Origin: Pseudisothecium myosuroides | Lineage: Eukaryota > Streptophyta > Bryopsida > Hypnales > Lembophyllaceae | NCBI GenBank assembly: GCA_951799445.1 | Contig: OX637287.1 | Coordinates: 4,836,001 to 4,900,000, forward strand | DNA: 64,000 bases | Direction of reading: 5' to 3' | Shown here: in pieces, positions 11,250 to 23,012 of the stretch | Layout: each line of letters begins with the position of its first letter | How positions within the stretch are numbered: the first letter of the stretch is position 1 | Translations under genes and position numbers: made by a program | The notes under the pieces: generated by a model | Databases searched by the model: none | What the model saw: the letters and a program-made list of their open reading frames with translations, nothing else | Told to the model about the DNA's origin: nothing

Positions 11250-13180
11250 TGTGAGCTCCCAAGTTGTCACTTGGGACTCATAGATTTTTCTTTGTTTTAA
11301 AACCGCATTTAGAATAGGTAAAAGTATACAAAAATCCCTAAAAAGAGTGTAGAACCGAAATAGGGTTGTGACAGGCCCATTATAGTATTTGGTCTAGTTT
11401 TGATTATATATGTAGATCTCCCCCATTTCTAGTCTGAGAGTATGCAAGATTCATCATTAGAGGCTGAATTTGGCTGGTTGAGCTAAACAGCTCCTTAAGG
11501 GCTGTTAATCCTATGAGTGTGGCCATTCACGCTAGGTCGGACCAAGAGATCCACAGCGAGGCCTATAGGTCGGATCTTAGAGTTAGGTTTTGAATTCCCC
11601 ATTAGACCAACGAATTTGTAGAAACCCCGATTGTTAATTTGCAGGTGCCACAGCCGAAGATGGGCGCCGGGGAGGAATCTACGGGAACCAGGAGGGTGTC
11701 CAAGGTCACTCCTCAACCAGGAGTTCGAATGTGAATTCGGTTTGCCAAGATTCCCTCGCCATCAGAAGATTCCCTATTTCACCAACGGCTCTAAAGGAGG
11801 AGCATTTATGATTCGTCATCGACCGAGTGTGCCAGGCGCAGACCGGACCTGCATACGTTCCAAGCGACACCATGAGACGCCACCTTAAAAGTCCCAACAT
11901 TTTCTGACTTGCAGAAGATCCTCTTGCGGACAATCAACCGTACCCAACCTTCAGTGGGAATTTCCTAGAAATTGCCCGGGGTACGCTAAATTCTCACTAA
12001 AAATTATATTAGCTTGGTTTATGCTAATAATGCGCTCCACCAAGTTTCGCGACATTCCGATAGCGGGAAGTATCGGAACCGGCCAGATTCCTCAGAATTT
12101 GGACATTTACCAAATTTACCACAGCTTTGACCGACGTTCCGAGAGCATCCTAAGGCGAAACGAAGTCAACAAGGAGTCTTTTCTTACTCTCTTGCACCTA
12201 CTGGAGACCACAGGCTAGTTACTTTTCTCAGATTAGGGAACCTCCAAGATTTGGGAATTTACCCCAACTTGATTTTTAAACTATGCTAGTTTCTGTTGGT
12301 TTTTTGGTATCGATCTAGGGGGATTTAGGGATCTCGAACTAAAAACGGTGTTCTGGAGCCAACAACGCAATCCGTTTGGCATTTGGAGCTAAACTCCAAA
12401 AGTTAGGAGGTTGGTCCAGCATAGAGTAGAAAATTAATATTGTAGGCAAAGGATGAAATCTTAAAAGATAAGGATGAAAATCCAAGTCGATAAAATTACC
12501 GGTAGGTCTTCCAAGGGCACCCCAAGCACTTGGAAACCTATAAAAGGGGCCCACTTCCCTCTCTATAATCACCCCCCTTCATTTGTGAAAGGGTCCGTTG
12601 GGTCCAAGTGACTTTGGAACTCTCGCTTTGGCATTTGAAGCCAAAGCTTTGCCTACGGTGTTTTTAGAGCCTCTTTTTAGGCTCTTTTGTTGTTGCTTTA
12701 CTTGCTTGTGTGTGCATTGTGTTGTGTGCTTCGTGCTTGGATCCCACTCTTGCGAGGTAGCCATTTTACCCCCATTGTGGTGATATTCGGGGTATTCTTA
12801 GGTTCTTGGAGGTTTTGGATACTTGAGTGTTGTGCTAACCCTAGTGGAAACCCCCACTGTACCTTGGCGATGCCGCTTTGGGGGTCCTCTAGTGCGTGAG
12901 GGAGAGTTGTTCTTTTAGAGCCGTGGTTAGTTGGAATAGCCAGGCTCAGTGTCAGTGTTAGAGTCAGTGTCAGTGTCGGTGTTAGTATTGGAGCTTCAGG
13001 GGCCCTTGTACCCCCGTACGGCGAAGCCCTGTCCGACGCCACGTGGAACCTAGACTTTCCCCCCACGTGACAGCGAAGCTTTGAACCTGCATGTAGGAAA
13101 GTTTGGCGTGTTTTAAAGCGTGGACCCCCGGAAACGGCGAAGCTTTGAACTTAAGGAAAGTTTGGTGTGTTTTACACCAC
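11250..13180 (+). mobile_element. Candidate solo long LTR (about 1.9 kb), copy 1
   Basis: The segment begins TGTGAGCTCCCAAGTTGTCA. Its whole length has a diverged inverted counterpart at 25860-28053. Shared landmarks, in order: the TGTGAGCTCCC start, the ACCCTATTTTGG-type block near 11355, the block around ATGCGCTCCACCAAGTTTCG near 12030, a TATA box followed by GGGGCCCA, the GATGCCGCTTTGGGGG block near 12868, and a terminal GCGAAGCTTTGAAC repeat near 13070-13150. A promoter deep inside a TG-starting repeat suits a long LTR with U3, R and U5. No primer-binding site, gag or pol lies beside it. Target duplications were not found, so the exact ends and the LTR class are uncertain. Confidence 0.5.
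12539..12546 (+). promoter_or_regulatory. TATA box of the candidate LTR, copy 1
   Basis: TATAAAAG is preceded by TTGGAAACC and followed by GGGCCCACTTCC. The inverted repeat copy keeps the same context with TATATAAG, so selection or recent descent has preserved a core promoter here. Confidence 0.5.
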
Positions 13181-13189
13181 CGCCAAGGC

Positions 13190-13745
13190 CAGTCCCACAT
13201 TAGTTTCCAAACGTCCACAAGTGGATGTCATTGGTAGAGGCTCTCATTACTATGGTGGGTCTGGAGTAGATGGTTCATATTATGGCCTTCCTTCCCAAGT
13301 AGGTTCACAAGGCGAAGGAGGAACCCACAGACACGGGCAATACGGTGGATCTAGTGGAGGCTCATTGTATTATGGTGGGTCTAGTGGTGGTGCTTCATAT
13401 CTTGGCCCGCCACCTCCAATTGGCTCGCAAGTGGCAGGACGAAGCCATGGAATGAGCCACTATGGTGGTTCTACCCAAAGAGGCTCTGAATACTATACAG
13501 GATCCACTGGAAGTGATTCGTATGGACCTCATGGAGGCTCTCATTATGGTGCTGCAGGTCAAACAGGACTTGAAGATAATGCTCCAATTCCTCTTCCAAC
13601 TTTTGGAGGTCCTGTTTACGGGAGTTACGGACATGGAGGTGGTCAAGTCCAATCTCGAGAGTACTACGGAGGTGGTCCATTTATTGGAATTCAATCCAGA
13701 GCAGCAAAAAGTGAAAAAGATGAATCCGAATCTGATTCTGAGTAA
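13190..13745 (+). CDS. Terminal exon of a Gly/Tyr/Ser-rich protein with acidic tail
   Basis: The frame is open from before 13167. It has no ATG near its start; an acceptor-like CCACATTAG ends near 13200, so it is probably a last exon. About 180 residues are low-complexity with repeated SHYYGGS, SLYYGGSSGG, YGGS and GSEYYTGS words, then a short Pro-rich stretch and a highly acidic end (KSEKDESESDSE) before TAA. Such Tyr/Gly-rich tails occur in RNA-binding, cell-wall and some receptor proteins, so function cannot be inferred. It could belong to the same broken gene as the membrane exon at 9850, but nothing shown here links them. Confidence 0.45.
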
Positions 13746-14185
13746 AGTGGAATGGAACTTTGTAGTGTCCATCTTCTAGAACGGTTTGTTATTTCTATTT
13801 GTACGACAACTATAGTGTGATAAAAACAATTCCCAGATTTCCACGAATAGTAGTAGCACGTTTTGCCATTTTCATGAATGTTTTGTGTGTGCTACATACA
13901 TAAGTAGATTGCTAATTACGTCCTTGTATTATTTATTAATACCATTGATGTACAAGCGGTTTTAATTATAAATATAAATATTATTTGTCTTTTTGGCAAG
14001 CTTTCTATAATTCTGTATTGCAAGTTTGTTTCTTCTCCATTATATTTATATATGTACATGGGAATCTTTGATTTCTTCATTGGCATTTGTATGTGCAAGT
14101 TATGGACCATCTTGTTTTGGAGGCAATCAATGAACATTGTTGCAAAAATTACTTGAACAAAGCATCTTGGCCATTCTTCAACCAA
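13746..14185. other. 3' flank, AT-rich
   Basis: This probably contains the 3' untranslated region of the Gly/Tyr-rich exon. No other feature is seen. Confidence 0.4.
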
Positions 14186-14950
14186 AAATCACTCTAAACA
14201 GCCATTTCTACTCCATTCTTCCATAAAAAGCAAAAAAATCCAAATTTTTTGAATCTGATTGTAAAATCTTGAACTTTACTTATTTAAGATCATGTGGTGA
14301 AAATTTCATGAAGATTGACCATATAGATTGGAAGATATGAGCATCCAAAGATGGAAAACAAAGTTTTTGAGACTTTGGTTTGCAACTTCAGATGACTTTG
14401 TCCTCCATTTAGAGAAGTTTTTTGCACTACAGACCTTGAATTTGAATTTTTTTCTATTAAAGAATTCAGCTGAGAGCTTCCAAAAAAAATTTAACCAATA
14501 AAAGACTTTGTTATCATCTTAAATAAAAATTTAAAAAGTACATGTTGGTCCAAGATTGAAAGCAAAACTAAATTGAAAGTATCTCATAGATGGGAATGAA
14601 ACCCAAGAATCCCAATGGTGAAATTGTTGTAGCAAACAAAATCATCCTTTTCACATGTAGACAAAAATATGACCTTTAAGGAGAATTTTTTTTTAAAATT
14701 ATTTCCAATTTTAATTTATTTTTTTCTGACCGATGACATGAAAACTTTGTTTTGGATGGCATAACTTATGTTCCCGAGGAACAATTGACATAAATCTTAT
14801 ATTCCCACAAAGATAAGCTTTTTTTCTATCTCGTTAAAGATTTTCACCAAAAAATACCAAAAATTGAGGTTGTAAAAACTTGCCCAAAATTCATTTTTTC
14901 CCTGACTCCACCAAGGGGTCAAGGGGACAATGGTCCTTTAGAAACGAAGA
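14186..14950 (+). repeat. TTAA-type element family, diverged copy
   Basis: The segment shares ordered blocks with the elements at 59022-59966 and 62127-62731: CAGCCATTTCTACTCC-like start, GATCATGTGGTGAAAATTTC, TTGGAAGATATGAGCAT, and the closing GGGGACAATGGTCCTTTAG. It lacks a clear TTAA end, so it is an old or truncated copy. Confidence 0.55.
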
Positions 14951-16121
14951 AATTTCAATTTCAAGAGATATAAGGTTCAAATGTTGCAATAAACAACCTA
15001 TGACCATTGCATTTCAATTTGTTTTGGAAATATTGAAGATGGAATTTAATATAAGACTTCAAAGTTTAGAAGGAGAACTAACCTACTAACTTTTGAACAT
15101 GTTAATGCATTATCGTGCCTCTCACTTATGGTTTTGGCGCTTGTTCATTTGGTTGACTATAAGCACTCTCAAATTTTCTTGTCTCCTGCATTTAACGCTG
15201 CTGCGGTCCTCATTGTTATCTGCACACACACAAAGAGAGTTTGCCAGCCAAAATATCGTTGAAGCACATGTTCAAATAGTTCTTGTGGTCCCAGTTTCCT
15301 AGTAGGAATTTCTTAGAACTACCTACTCTAGTTGAGCTGGCCATAAACTTGTGAACTAACAGTACAAGAAGCTAAGCAAGAAAACAAAGCAGACCGTGCT
15401 GTTAGATTTTTCCACCGCTAGTTTTGCTGAGATAGTTCTACTGCTAGTTTTGCTAGGATAGTTCAATGTCTTCGAACACTAGTATCCTCAAAGCATCACA
15501 TCTGATATGAGACCAAGCTCTAAGGGAGTAATTCTCAGCCTTAAGTACAATATCCCTACCATAGAACAAATCAGCCGTGAATTTCAGCAACCAAGCCTGA
15601 CTTCGTCTCTCTAGCGATGGTGAACTGGAGCTTTCATCAGGGTCATGAATGACACATACTGCATTCCTTCATGATGTTAGGTGGCTCCTGGCTATTTCAA
15701 ATGAAGACTCTCTAGAGTATCCTCAGCCTGTGTGTAGATCCTCCAAAGTAGCCTATATTGCAAATCAAGTCATTTGTCAAATATAACAATAGCCTATTAT
15801 TGCAACTCCACAGGCTAGTTTGGCCACGATTTAAAACAGAGTTGATAATACAAATCGTCAAGTGAGCCACTGCCTAAGCCTCATGAATGTCTTCCTAAAT
15901 GCATGAAGTCAAATTCTAATCATCTCTGGCAAGAAAAATCAGCTTCCGTTCAATCAAAGAAGAGTATCCACTATATACATAAAATCTGTACACTATCTAA
16001 GTATCACTTGAGATTACTCAACCGTAACAAAATTTACACTCCAGCTTCATACCTCCAGCATTCTTAGAACTCAAGGAATCTGTACTAGAGGGGTGTGTGT
16101 ACCAAAATCTTTTCCCTCATT
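14951..16121. other. Intergenic; no supported gene
   Basis: Only short frames are present (69 codons at 14880 and 15093). No repeat match inside the window was noticed. Confidence 0.45.
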
Positions 16122-16895
16122 TTACAACATGCTAGCGCCTAGAAATGCTTTGAAACGTGGTGTGTTGTAGCAATCTGACAATTTATCCTCCACCATCATT
16201 TTCTTGAATTTGGCAAACATTTCCTTCCTCTTCTCCTTGCTAGCACGTGAAATAGGATGGTCCGCATCATCTCGTTCACTCATTATCTTCTCACACGCAT
16301 CAATACAATCATGCACACCTTTACCTTCTAGAGAAGGCCCCACCAATCTGTGCACAGCCGCCAGACATCTTTTTTTCTCTTCACATTCTTCACCATTATC
16401 TTCATGCAATAGACTGTAGAAACTATACATCCCATGCTTCCTTTTCTTCGACATATGTTGGGCACGATCTGCAAGTTTGGGCCAATCCCCTCCATTCATC
16501 GTCAATTGCTGTTTAGAAACTTTGCTCAGGTCTTCCATAAAGACCCTGATGACATTGAATATAGCCAACAAGGGTGACGCACCGCCCAAATAGCTTAACC
16601 AAAACTCATGCTCTTGCACTTGTTCTTTAAGCTCTGCTTGCTGAGCTCTCATGCGCTGCAAAAGACGAAGAATCTCATATTGACCTGAATTCTGCCGTGA
16701 TGGACTTATGATTGCCTCTACATTTGTCCCTGCAGATAATGCTTTCAGGTACACAACCTTGCTAGCACCAGGACTCAAGGGTTCATTTAAGCCTTTCTTG
16801 CTAATAATGAAAGGAGACGAACAATTGAGCTCCCGGACGGGCGGGCGGACGGGTAGGCGAACGGGCAGGCGGACGGGCGGACGGGCGATCACTTT
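16122..16895 (-). CDS. Unknown charged, partly helical protein (probable C-terminal exon)
   Basis: A long open frame ends in TAG... on the minus strand with protein-like composition: a helix rich in Gln/Glu (RMRAQQAELKEQVQEHEF), a Lys/Arg-rich stretch (SKKRKHGMY), an acidic patch and a C-terminal block with DHPISRASKEKRKEMF. I do not recognise the family. The first residues of the formal frame come from a GC-rich tandem repeat (16836-16885) and read as R-P-P-V-R-L-P-V repeats, so the true exon probably starts after it near 16830. It lies downstream of, and in the same orientation as, the coding segments at 17302-18250, and may be the end of the same gene. Confidence 0.45.
   Translation of the reverse strand, partial: KVIARPPVRLPVRLPVRPPVRELNCSSPFIISKKGLNEPLSPGASKVVYLKALSAGTNVEAIISPSRQNSGQYEILRLLQRMRAQQAELKEQVQEHEFWLSYLGGASPLLAIFNVIRVFMEDLSKVSKQQLTMNGGDWPKLADRAQHMSKKRKHGMYSFYSLLHEDNGEECEEKKRCLAAVHRLVGPSLEGKGVHDCIDACEKIMSERDDADHPISRASKEKRKEMFAKFKKMMVEDKLSDCYNTPRFKAFLGASML
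16836..16885. repeat. GC-rich short tandem repeat
   Basis: About six imperfect units of GGGCGGACG or GGGCAGGCG type sit in otherwise AT-rich DNA. They lie within the open frame described at 16122-16895 on the opposite strand. Confidence 0.7.
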
Positions 16896-17115
16896 CAATT
16901 TGACCAAGCACTGAAGCATTATACATTTGTATTTCAACATCCATCCATTAGCCAAGCAAAAATCACTTTTCAATTTATGATTTTAAAACGTTCATAATAG
17001 CAAAAAATATTCCGTTTAAAATTCATCCACAAAAAAGGTCATTCATAACTCATAAGATACAAAAATATAAACGTGTATGTTGTGCATGTGCGCAAAAAAA
17101 CATACACATGTTGCC

Positions 17116-17117
<2 letters not shown>

Positions 17118-17151
<34 letters not shown>
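17118..17151. repeat. TA dinucleotide microsatellite
   Basis: About 17 uninterrupted TA units. It is likely polymorphic in length. Confidence 0.9.
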
Positions 17152-17155
<4 letters not shown>

Positions 17156-17301
17156 ACACATACATATTGAAATGAAGTAAAAACATGCGATGAGTACAAT
17201 TCACTAGTACTACTCAATACTCTTTAGATCCAAATATTTGAAAAACACTCTATATAGTTCTATCCTAATAAAAACAATTCAAACAAAGTCCGTTTCTATT
17301 A

Positions 17302-18250
17302 TTAATGATGACCGCTACCCTCTCCGGATATTGAAGATGACCCCTCTTTAGCTCTGAGTCTATCGCTTGTCCGACAAGTTTTGCGCGTCTGACTTTCATG
17401 GACAATGGGCCCTCCGGCTTCCACTTCCATATCAATCATGAGAAATTGTCGTTTCGTGGAAGGAGAGTAGTCATCCTCCTTTGCCATCTTGCGTTTTTGA
17501 TTTCGCTTTGGAGACAAATCCTCATCCGAAATCTTTAAGGCTCTCACGGCACTATCAACTTTCTCTACCAACTCATCAATGAATTCGTCATCCCCTTTGC
17601 ATTGCAATCTGCTTGGTCGGTCGCCCTCCAATAGAAACGACTTCCACTGACTTATGATGTCGGCCATCCTTTTATCAAATGCTACAGCCACGTCCACAAT
17701 TTGAGTCCCTGTATTGGTTTGTCCATCTTGTTCCACAGCACATGAACAATCGCAGCTTCTTCCAACTTCGACAACAAGAGAGCCCTCCCTATCAAAGTAT
17801 GATTGTACGCCCCGTACTGCTCAATGAACTCTTTAGCATTCTCCACCTCCTTCCACTTTCCATCATCCGCTTTAATCACCTGCTTCTCGGGAAACCAAAA
17901 GAATTTCTTGTGATTCACGCTCCAATGCCCACCCATATTACGACAAAAGAATTCATGGTTTTCGACATCTTCAATACTCTGGGCTCACAATTCCACTTCT
18001 TTGTTCATGGTCATCCACATGAAAGTATCCACCGGTTGCGCAGCCGTCTCGTATAATTCATGCTTCCTATCTTTCGGATTCCATGTTAGAGGTTTTCCCC
18101 AGTGTATGTAATTTTGAAATCTAAAAGGACCTTGGTCAAGTGGAAGGGTCCATTGATTGTATTCATGACCGGGAGGCATATCTTCCATGATGCCAAGCAT
18201 TTCGTAAAACGTAGGGCTCAAGGGCGAACGACACTGGGTGCAAGCAAGCT
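17302..18250 (-). pseudogene. Unknown protein-coding segments broken by one TGA and a frame change
   Basis: On the minus strand a frame enters after an acceptor-like CCTATTAG near 18250 and reads CTQCRSPLSPTFYEMLG. It continues to 17985-17987, where a TGA interrupts it, and then runs on in the same frame (AQSIEDVENHEFFCRNMGGH...) to 17682. The residues on both sides of the TGA form a plausible continuous sequence, and Trp is the likely original. A second segment (17302-17736) overlaps the end of the first in another frame. It contains DKRMADIISQWKSFLL and a Lys-rich stretch (KRNQKRKMAK), suggesting a nuclear protein. I do not recognise the family. The break could be a mutation or an unrecognised intron. 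Confidence 0.45.
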
Positions 18251-18532
18251 AATAGGAGCCACTAGTGGACATTAGGGACCTTCTTTGAAGGCTAGTTTTA
18301 CTCCAAGGAGGTGCCAACTGTGGTTATTAAAGGTAATTAAAACTGGCAGTATGAGTCATCTGACACGTACTACGTGAAATTAACTACTGTACTGTATAGG
18401 CGAGACAGGGAACATTCGAATTTTCCCTTGCGTTGCTCAGGCGTAGTCTTTCTCCGACCTGTCTGTCGTGAATCTCCCCGCGCTGTACCTTGTGGTTTGT
18501 CAAGATCAGAGTTGTTGTACATAGTAACAATG

Positions 18533-18547
18533 AGGGTTTAGGGTTTT
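18533..18547 (+). promoter_or_regulatory. Telo-box upstream of RING A
   Basis: AGGGTTTAGGGTTTT lies about 40 bp before the ATG at 18588. Telo-box motifs are common in the 5' region of plant genes with housekeeping or growth-linked expression. RING B has the same kind of word in the same place. Confidence 0.4.
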
Positions 18548-18587
18548 GAGAAAGGATCTGTGGACTGTATTTGTTTGAGATTCAGCG

Positions 18588-21500
18588 ATGGAGGAGACAT
18601 GGGTACGCCGAGAGAGTTTTGGCAAGGAAGAGAAACGCCCGTGTCGAGAGAGTTTAGGAAAGGACTTTGAGAGGAGGCTCAGCATGAAGCCAGAGATCAG
18701 TGTATCGAAGTGTAAAGAGGAGATCGCGTTCTACAACGCACAAACTGAGAAGTTTTTTGAAGAGGAGAGGGGGTTACTCAGCGAAGGATTGAACCCCAAG
18801 GTAGCGTCCGAGATTGCCTTCGTTACTGATGCAGATGTGGAGGATTTTTTCGGGAAGTGTTCAAAACTGCGCACAACGAACACTGTTTTGAAACCAGAAG
18901 CAAGAAAAGACCTGATGGAGCTGTACTCCAAGATCTATGGATCAAGCTCTGTTACCAACAACGAGTTTGTCGGGTGGCTTGTCAAGGGGTACATTGCAAA
19001 TTTGAAGAAAAGGAAGGTCAATTGGGCTTTGGCGGCCTCCACTACAGCTTCTGAGAAAGCTGATCGGGCGCAGAGGCTGCTGTTGCGACTATTGAATCTA
19101 GACTGCAGTGACGAAGCCGGGGCATCTTCAGGATTGAAGCAGAGTACCTGCACATCCCACCGTCGGAGCGATAGTCACCGCAGTGTGGGAGCAATGGTCA
19201 AAGCCGAGGGATCACTTGCTAGGGCAGAGAGCAGCCCATTGGATTTAGGGTTTGGGGACCTCTGTCCCTACGGAGTTTCATCATATGATTTGGATTCAAT
19301 TCGGGGCGTTAGTCAAATTGAGAGTGAGATTCTTGGAATTGCCACAGCTAAAGTCAGATATGTAGAGGCAGAGGTCAAGAAAATTGGGGACAGGCTTGTT
19401 GGATTCAAGTTCACCATGGATGATCGGCGCAATACAACAAAAGAAGATGAAAACAAGGTCTCGCAACTGCAATGTGAGTTCAATCGAGCTACCAAGGCAG
19501 TTCTCGAATTGGAGCTTCAGGTATAGGTTAAGGCTTATCTCAATTTCAGTTTCGGTGTTCTATGCTGTTAATTGCGGGAGGGTGGGTTGAGGTAATGTCG
19601 GGCAATTGGTTAGGCTAGTAGGTTGGGATTAGTGGGTGCCAATTGCATAGGCTTCACTTGAGAATGGTTTTGTTTGTTGCTTACGCTGTGTTTAGATCCA
19701 GGATGCATCTTGCTTCTGCTGGGTTTAGGGTTTAGGAGTGACTGTAGGGCATTATTTTTGCTGGTGATTCCATGTCTCGATTTCGGTGCAGGCTATCGGC
19801 ATTTCCATCGGAGGTGTAGAACATGATGAGTTCAAAGAGAAATTGGGTATCCTGCGCAGTAAGAAGGATGCACTTGACAGGAAGCTTGACGTTTCTCAAT
19901 CCGTGGCAGAGTTTAGTCGAGAGAGGGCAATGAAGAGGGAGGACTTTTACCAAGACATCGAGGAGGAGCAGATGAGAGCAGAATCCGATCTTCAAGTTCT
20001 AAGGAGGGAGATAGTGGACATGAAGAGACCTGCAGTTGCGGTTGAGGAGCAATGTGGACATATGGAAAAGGGAGGTGGTTTGTCGCTGTGGCCCAAGCCA
20101 GTGCTCCATCCGCCAATGCCAAGTGATTCACACGTGAATTTGCCTAGTTTGTCACTTCATCTTTGTGTGTTTTGCAACAGGAGTTACCCGTACTATGACA
20201 TTGTGATTGCACCATGCAAACACATCTACCACATATTTTGCGCATCGGCAGTTACAAAAGGAGACAATAGGTGCATTCGCTGTGATGAGCTTTTCCACCC
20301 TCACTGGTGGCAGACTTTTGGATTCCGGGGTGCATACCCAAACTTAGAAGACGAGATTCTGAGGTTGCAATTACCAGCGCAGTTAGACGAGCTCAGGCAA
20401 TCTTTGAAGGAGAACGGCAGTCGTCGTGTAATGAATTGTAAGTGGGTTCCATACACGAGCAATGCTTACTACAGCGCTGATTTGTTTTTTGTGTTCTTAT
20501 GCTTGTTTCATTGCTTTGGAACCTCACTTCAAGCAACTAATTAGAAGACCTTAGTGCTTCAATCCTTGTCTTGCTTATCGTTAGCTGCTTTTACATTAAC
20601 TCATTCATGAATTCCTTGGTCCTAAGGGAACAAGTACTTTTGCAACACCACATGTTGCTTATTGCTTATGACAAGATTCATAACTGCTTTTAGAGAGTTG
20701 GTGTTGCTTAGAGAAGGTCCTTGCTGCTTAGAGTCGGTTTTGCTGCTTAGTGTTTGTGCTTGTGCTTAGAGAAGGTCCTTGCTGCTTAGTGTGTGTGCTT
20801 GCTGCTCAGAGAAGGTCCTTGCTGCTTAGAGAAGGTCCTTGTTGCTTAGAGTGTTTGTGCTTTCTGCTTAGAGAAGGTCCTTGCTGCTTAGAGAGGGTCC
20901 TTGCTGCTTGCACGGGATGTGTTTATCCGTTACTTTACAACTACGGTGCAGGGGTAGGAAGTGCTTCCCAAATTATTAAGTGCAATATTGTTGCTGCTTT
21001 CTTATTCTATACGGTATTCTGTGTACAGGATCGCCCTCAAGCTTGAAGCATTCCGATTGGGGATCATGTGGATCCATGCAACGAGGTATCGATCTGGTTA
21101 GTGGAGGACGGAGCACAGCCCCAGAAAGTATGCATAGGCTGACTAACCTTGAAAGTATCAGCCCTTGTGCTCAGCCTGAGTACACAGAAGTAGTTTTGCC
21201 ATTTTGTAACTCGCGAGGGCAAGAAGTAGATTCTCCTTTGAGAACACAAATCATTGATCATCGGGCTCTTGAAGATGAAGACATCACCCGGCATCTAGGT
21301 ACACACATGAATTGCCATTCGTTTTCCAAGAGTACCTTTCGTTTAGGTTTTACTGTTTATTATGGTGCAAATGGTATTGGTATTCACTCCGCAATTAATG
21401 TGGGATGTGCTTGCCACAGAACCATTGGTGGCGACATCAGGAGAGGCACGTGGTAAGTTTTGCAGCCACCTCATGGATTTGCCTACTTCTTTCCTGCTGT

Positions 21501-21902
21501 GGTGTTGTGGGTTTCTGGCAAGGATGTTGCGTATTGAGTGTTTAGGTGTTTTGGTTGATTGGTGCAAAGAATTCCAAACTTCCAAGTCAGTCTCAGCTTC
21601 CTTAGCAGCCGAAGCCTTGATGTACACTACTGAAGAGGCCTGCAGATCTGCCAAAAGATGACGGAGATGGGAGGAAAAAGGTAGCTGTAGCTGCCTTAGG
21701 AGAGTGTAGCATGGAAGTGCAGGTTGAATTTCACAAGCAAGCGGAATTTTTTGGCGAAGAATGCAATCAAGATACGGCTATAAATTCTGCCATGGAGAAG
21801 GTTACAGGCAAAGCAAAGTCTTCCAAAAGAAAGGCACGTGAGACAATTCTACACACGAGTGCAGGAAGAGTTTCTACCCGAGCTGACACCAAAAAAAAAT
21901 AA
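18588..21902 (+). CDS. Coiled-coil RING-H2 protein, candidate E3 ubiquitin ligase (RING A)
   Basis: Exon 1 (18588-19520, 311 codons, phase 0) encodes a conserved N-terminal region (SVSKCKEEIAFYNAQ, TTNTVLKPEARKDLMELYSK, TNNEFVGWLVKGYIA) and ends in a coiled coil after the motif GFKFTMDDR. Intron 1 is 19521-19791. Exon 2 (19792-20437) continues the coiled coil, has GGGLSLWPKPVLHP, then a RING-H2 finger (C-x2-C-x11-C-x-H-x2-H-x2-C-x10-C-x2-C) starting near residue 435. Zn ligands fit C3H2C3. Exon 3 starts at 21029; a basic terminal exon (KAKSSKRKARE) ends at 21902. Direct joining of exons 2 and 3 gives T+GA, a stop, so either the protein ends there or a small exon is missed. All of exons 1 and 2 is open. 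The role is inferred from the finger alone. RING B is its paralogue. Confidence 0.7.
20690..20925 (+). repeat. Intronic minisatellite of RING A
   Basis: The repeat is built from imperfect units of TTGCTGCTTAGAGAAGGTCC, seven or so, inside the intron between exons 2 and 3 of RING A. Unit length alternates around 20-40 bp. Confidence 0.8.
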
Positions 21903-22323
21903 AGAAAAGCTTGCCGGAAGTAGGGTCCGGAATTCAAGCAACATGTACCAGAAGGACTCTTAGGACTACGGGTATGTACATGTAACTATGACGTACAAGT
22001 ATACGGACTAGTAACAGACAAGGTAGACTTTTAATTGGCAGGGGTACACATTTGAGGGATGGGACCCAATACTCCCAAAAAATGTGTTGAGAGCATTCGA
22101 TTAGTACCAATTGTGATGATTATCCTTGGATGTGAATCTATTGACAAAACTTCCTAGTGTTTCTTGTCATGATGGAGGAAATTGCAGGTACTTTCTTCTT
22201 CATTGAGGTGAAAACCACCTTTCAAGAGAAGCCATGGAACCCAGTACCACCGTGCTCTAGTCCTTCTCTACTCTTGTGAAGGGTGCTGGTGATTCCTTTT
22301 TGCAGTTTAGTGTTGCCATTACA

Positions 22324-22935
22324 ATGTCGGAAGGTCCGGGTGGTAGCAGCAGCGGGGCTGGCTGTAGCAAAGGCTTCGAACGGAGGAGACGCAACAACAT
22401 ACAAGGACTGTTAAGCTTTGAGAGGACAGTGAAGAAGTCTACATTTTACACTTTGGTGCGTTTCTTTGTTGTGCTTTAGGTGTTTGGAATTCTCTTGTAT
22501 TCCTCATGGAGTGATGGTTTGGCATTGTCTTGCCCTACAAGTACCAACAGCAGTAGGAGCATGTTGATTTTGGATGGTGAGTTCACGAGGATGCTTGAGC
22601 AATGTTGCGGATGTTGAGTATGCAGCGTCTCTTCCTTGTGTGAATCTGTTGGCTCATTAGATTAAGGGTTTGCCTTGCAGACTATGCCAATAGCTTTCAT
22701 GCGCACCTGGGGAGACCAAGTCAAACACAGCGTTTACCTTGTTTCGGATGAAGAAAGCACAGTGTGGGAAGTCGAATTGCAAGAGCACAAAACCAAAGGA
22801 GAGCCACAAGTCAAGCTCCGACACGGCTGGAAAGACTTTGTGAATTCTAATTGCCTACGCCTTGGCAATAACCTCACATTCACCCTCACGAGCAAGTCCA
22901 GGTTCTTTGTGTTCATAACTCGAAAGAGGGTTTAG
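22324..22935 (+). CDS. Single B3-domain DNA-binding protein (B3 A)
   Basis: Exon 1 is 22324-22455 (44 codons) and exon 2 is 22681-22935, with a GT-AG intron of 225 bp in phase 0. The 128-residue product has a Gly/Ser-rich and basic head (RRRRNN), then one B3-like domain. It begins SFERTVKKSTFYTL, continues across the intron with TMPIAFMRTWGD (the usual B3 strand then P-x-x-F), then GWKDFVNSNCLRLGN and ends FTLTSKSRFFVFI. B3 domains are plant DNA-binding folds; the compact form with nothing else resembles REM-type proteins. It lies in the same orientation 0.4 kb after RING A. The target and role are unknown. B3 B has the same intron position, which strongly supports the model. Confidence 0.7.
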
Positions 22936-22950
22936 GGTCATGGTTGGACG

Positions 22951-23012
22951 CTGAGTGCAGGAGTTTAGGATAGTTTTGCAGCATTTTGGAAAGCTGTATC
23001 ACAGCTGTAGGC
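22951..23012 (+). repeat. 62-bp repeat, single copy beside B3 A
   Basis: The segment around GGAGTTTAGGATAGTTTTGC and GGAAAGCTGTATCACAGC recurs as a tandem pair at 28069-28200. The two sites bracket the 5 kb of low-complexity DNA and inverted LTR between them. Confidence 0.65.

Noticed and set aside
20750..21046. 98-codon frame with LLREGPCCLE repeats
   Set aside because: Translation of the RING A intron minisatellite.
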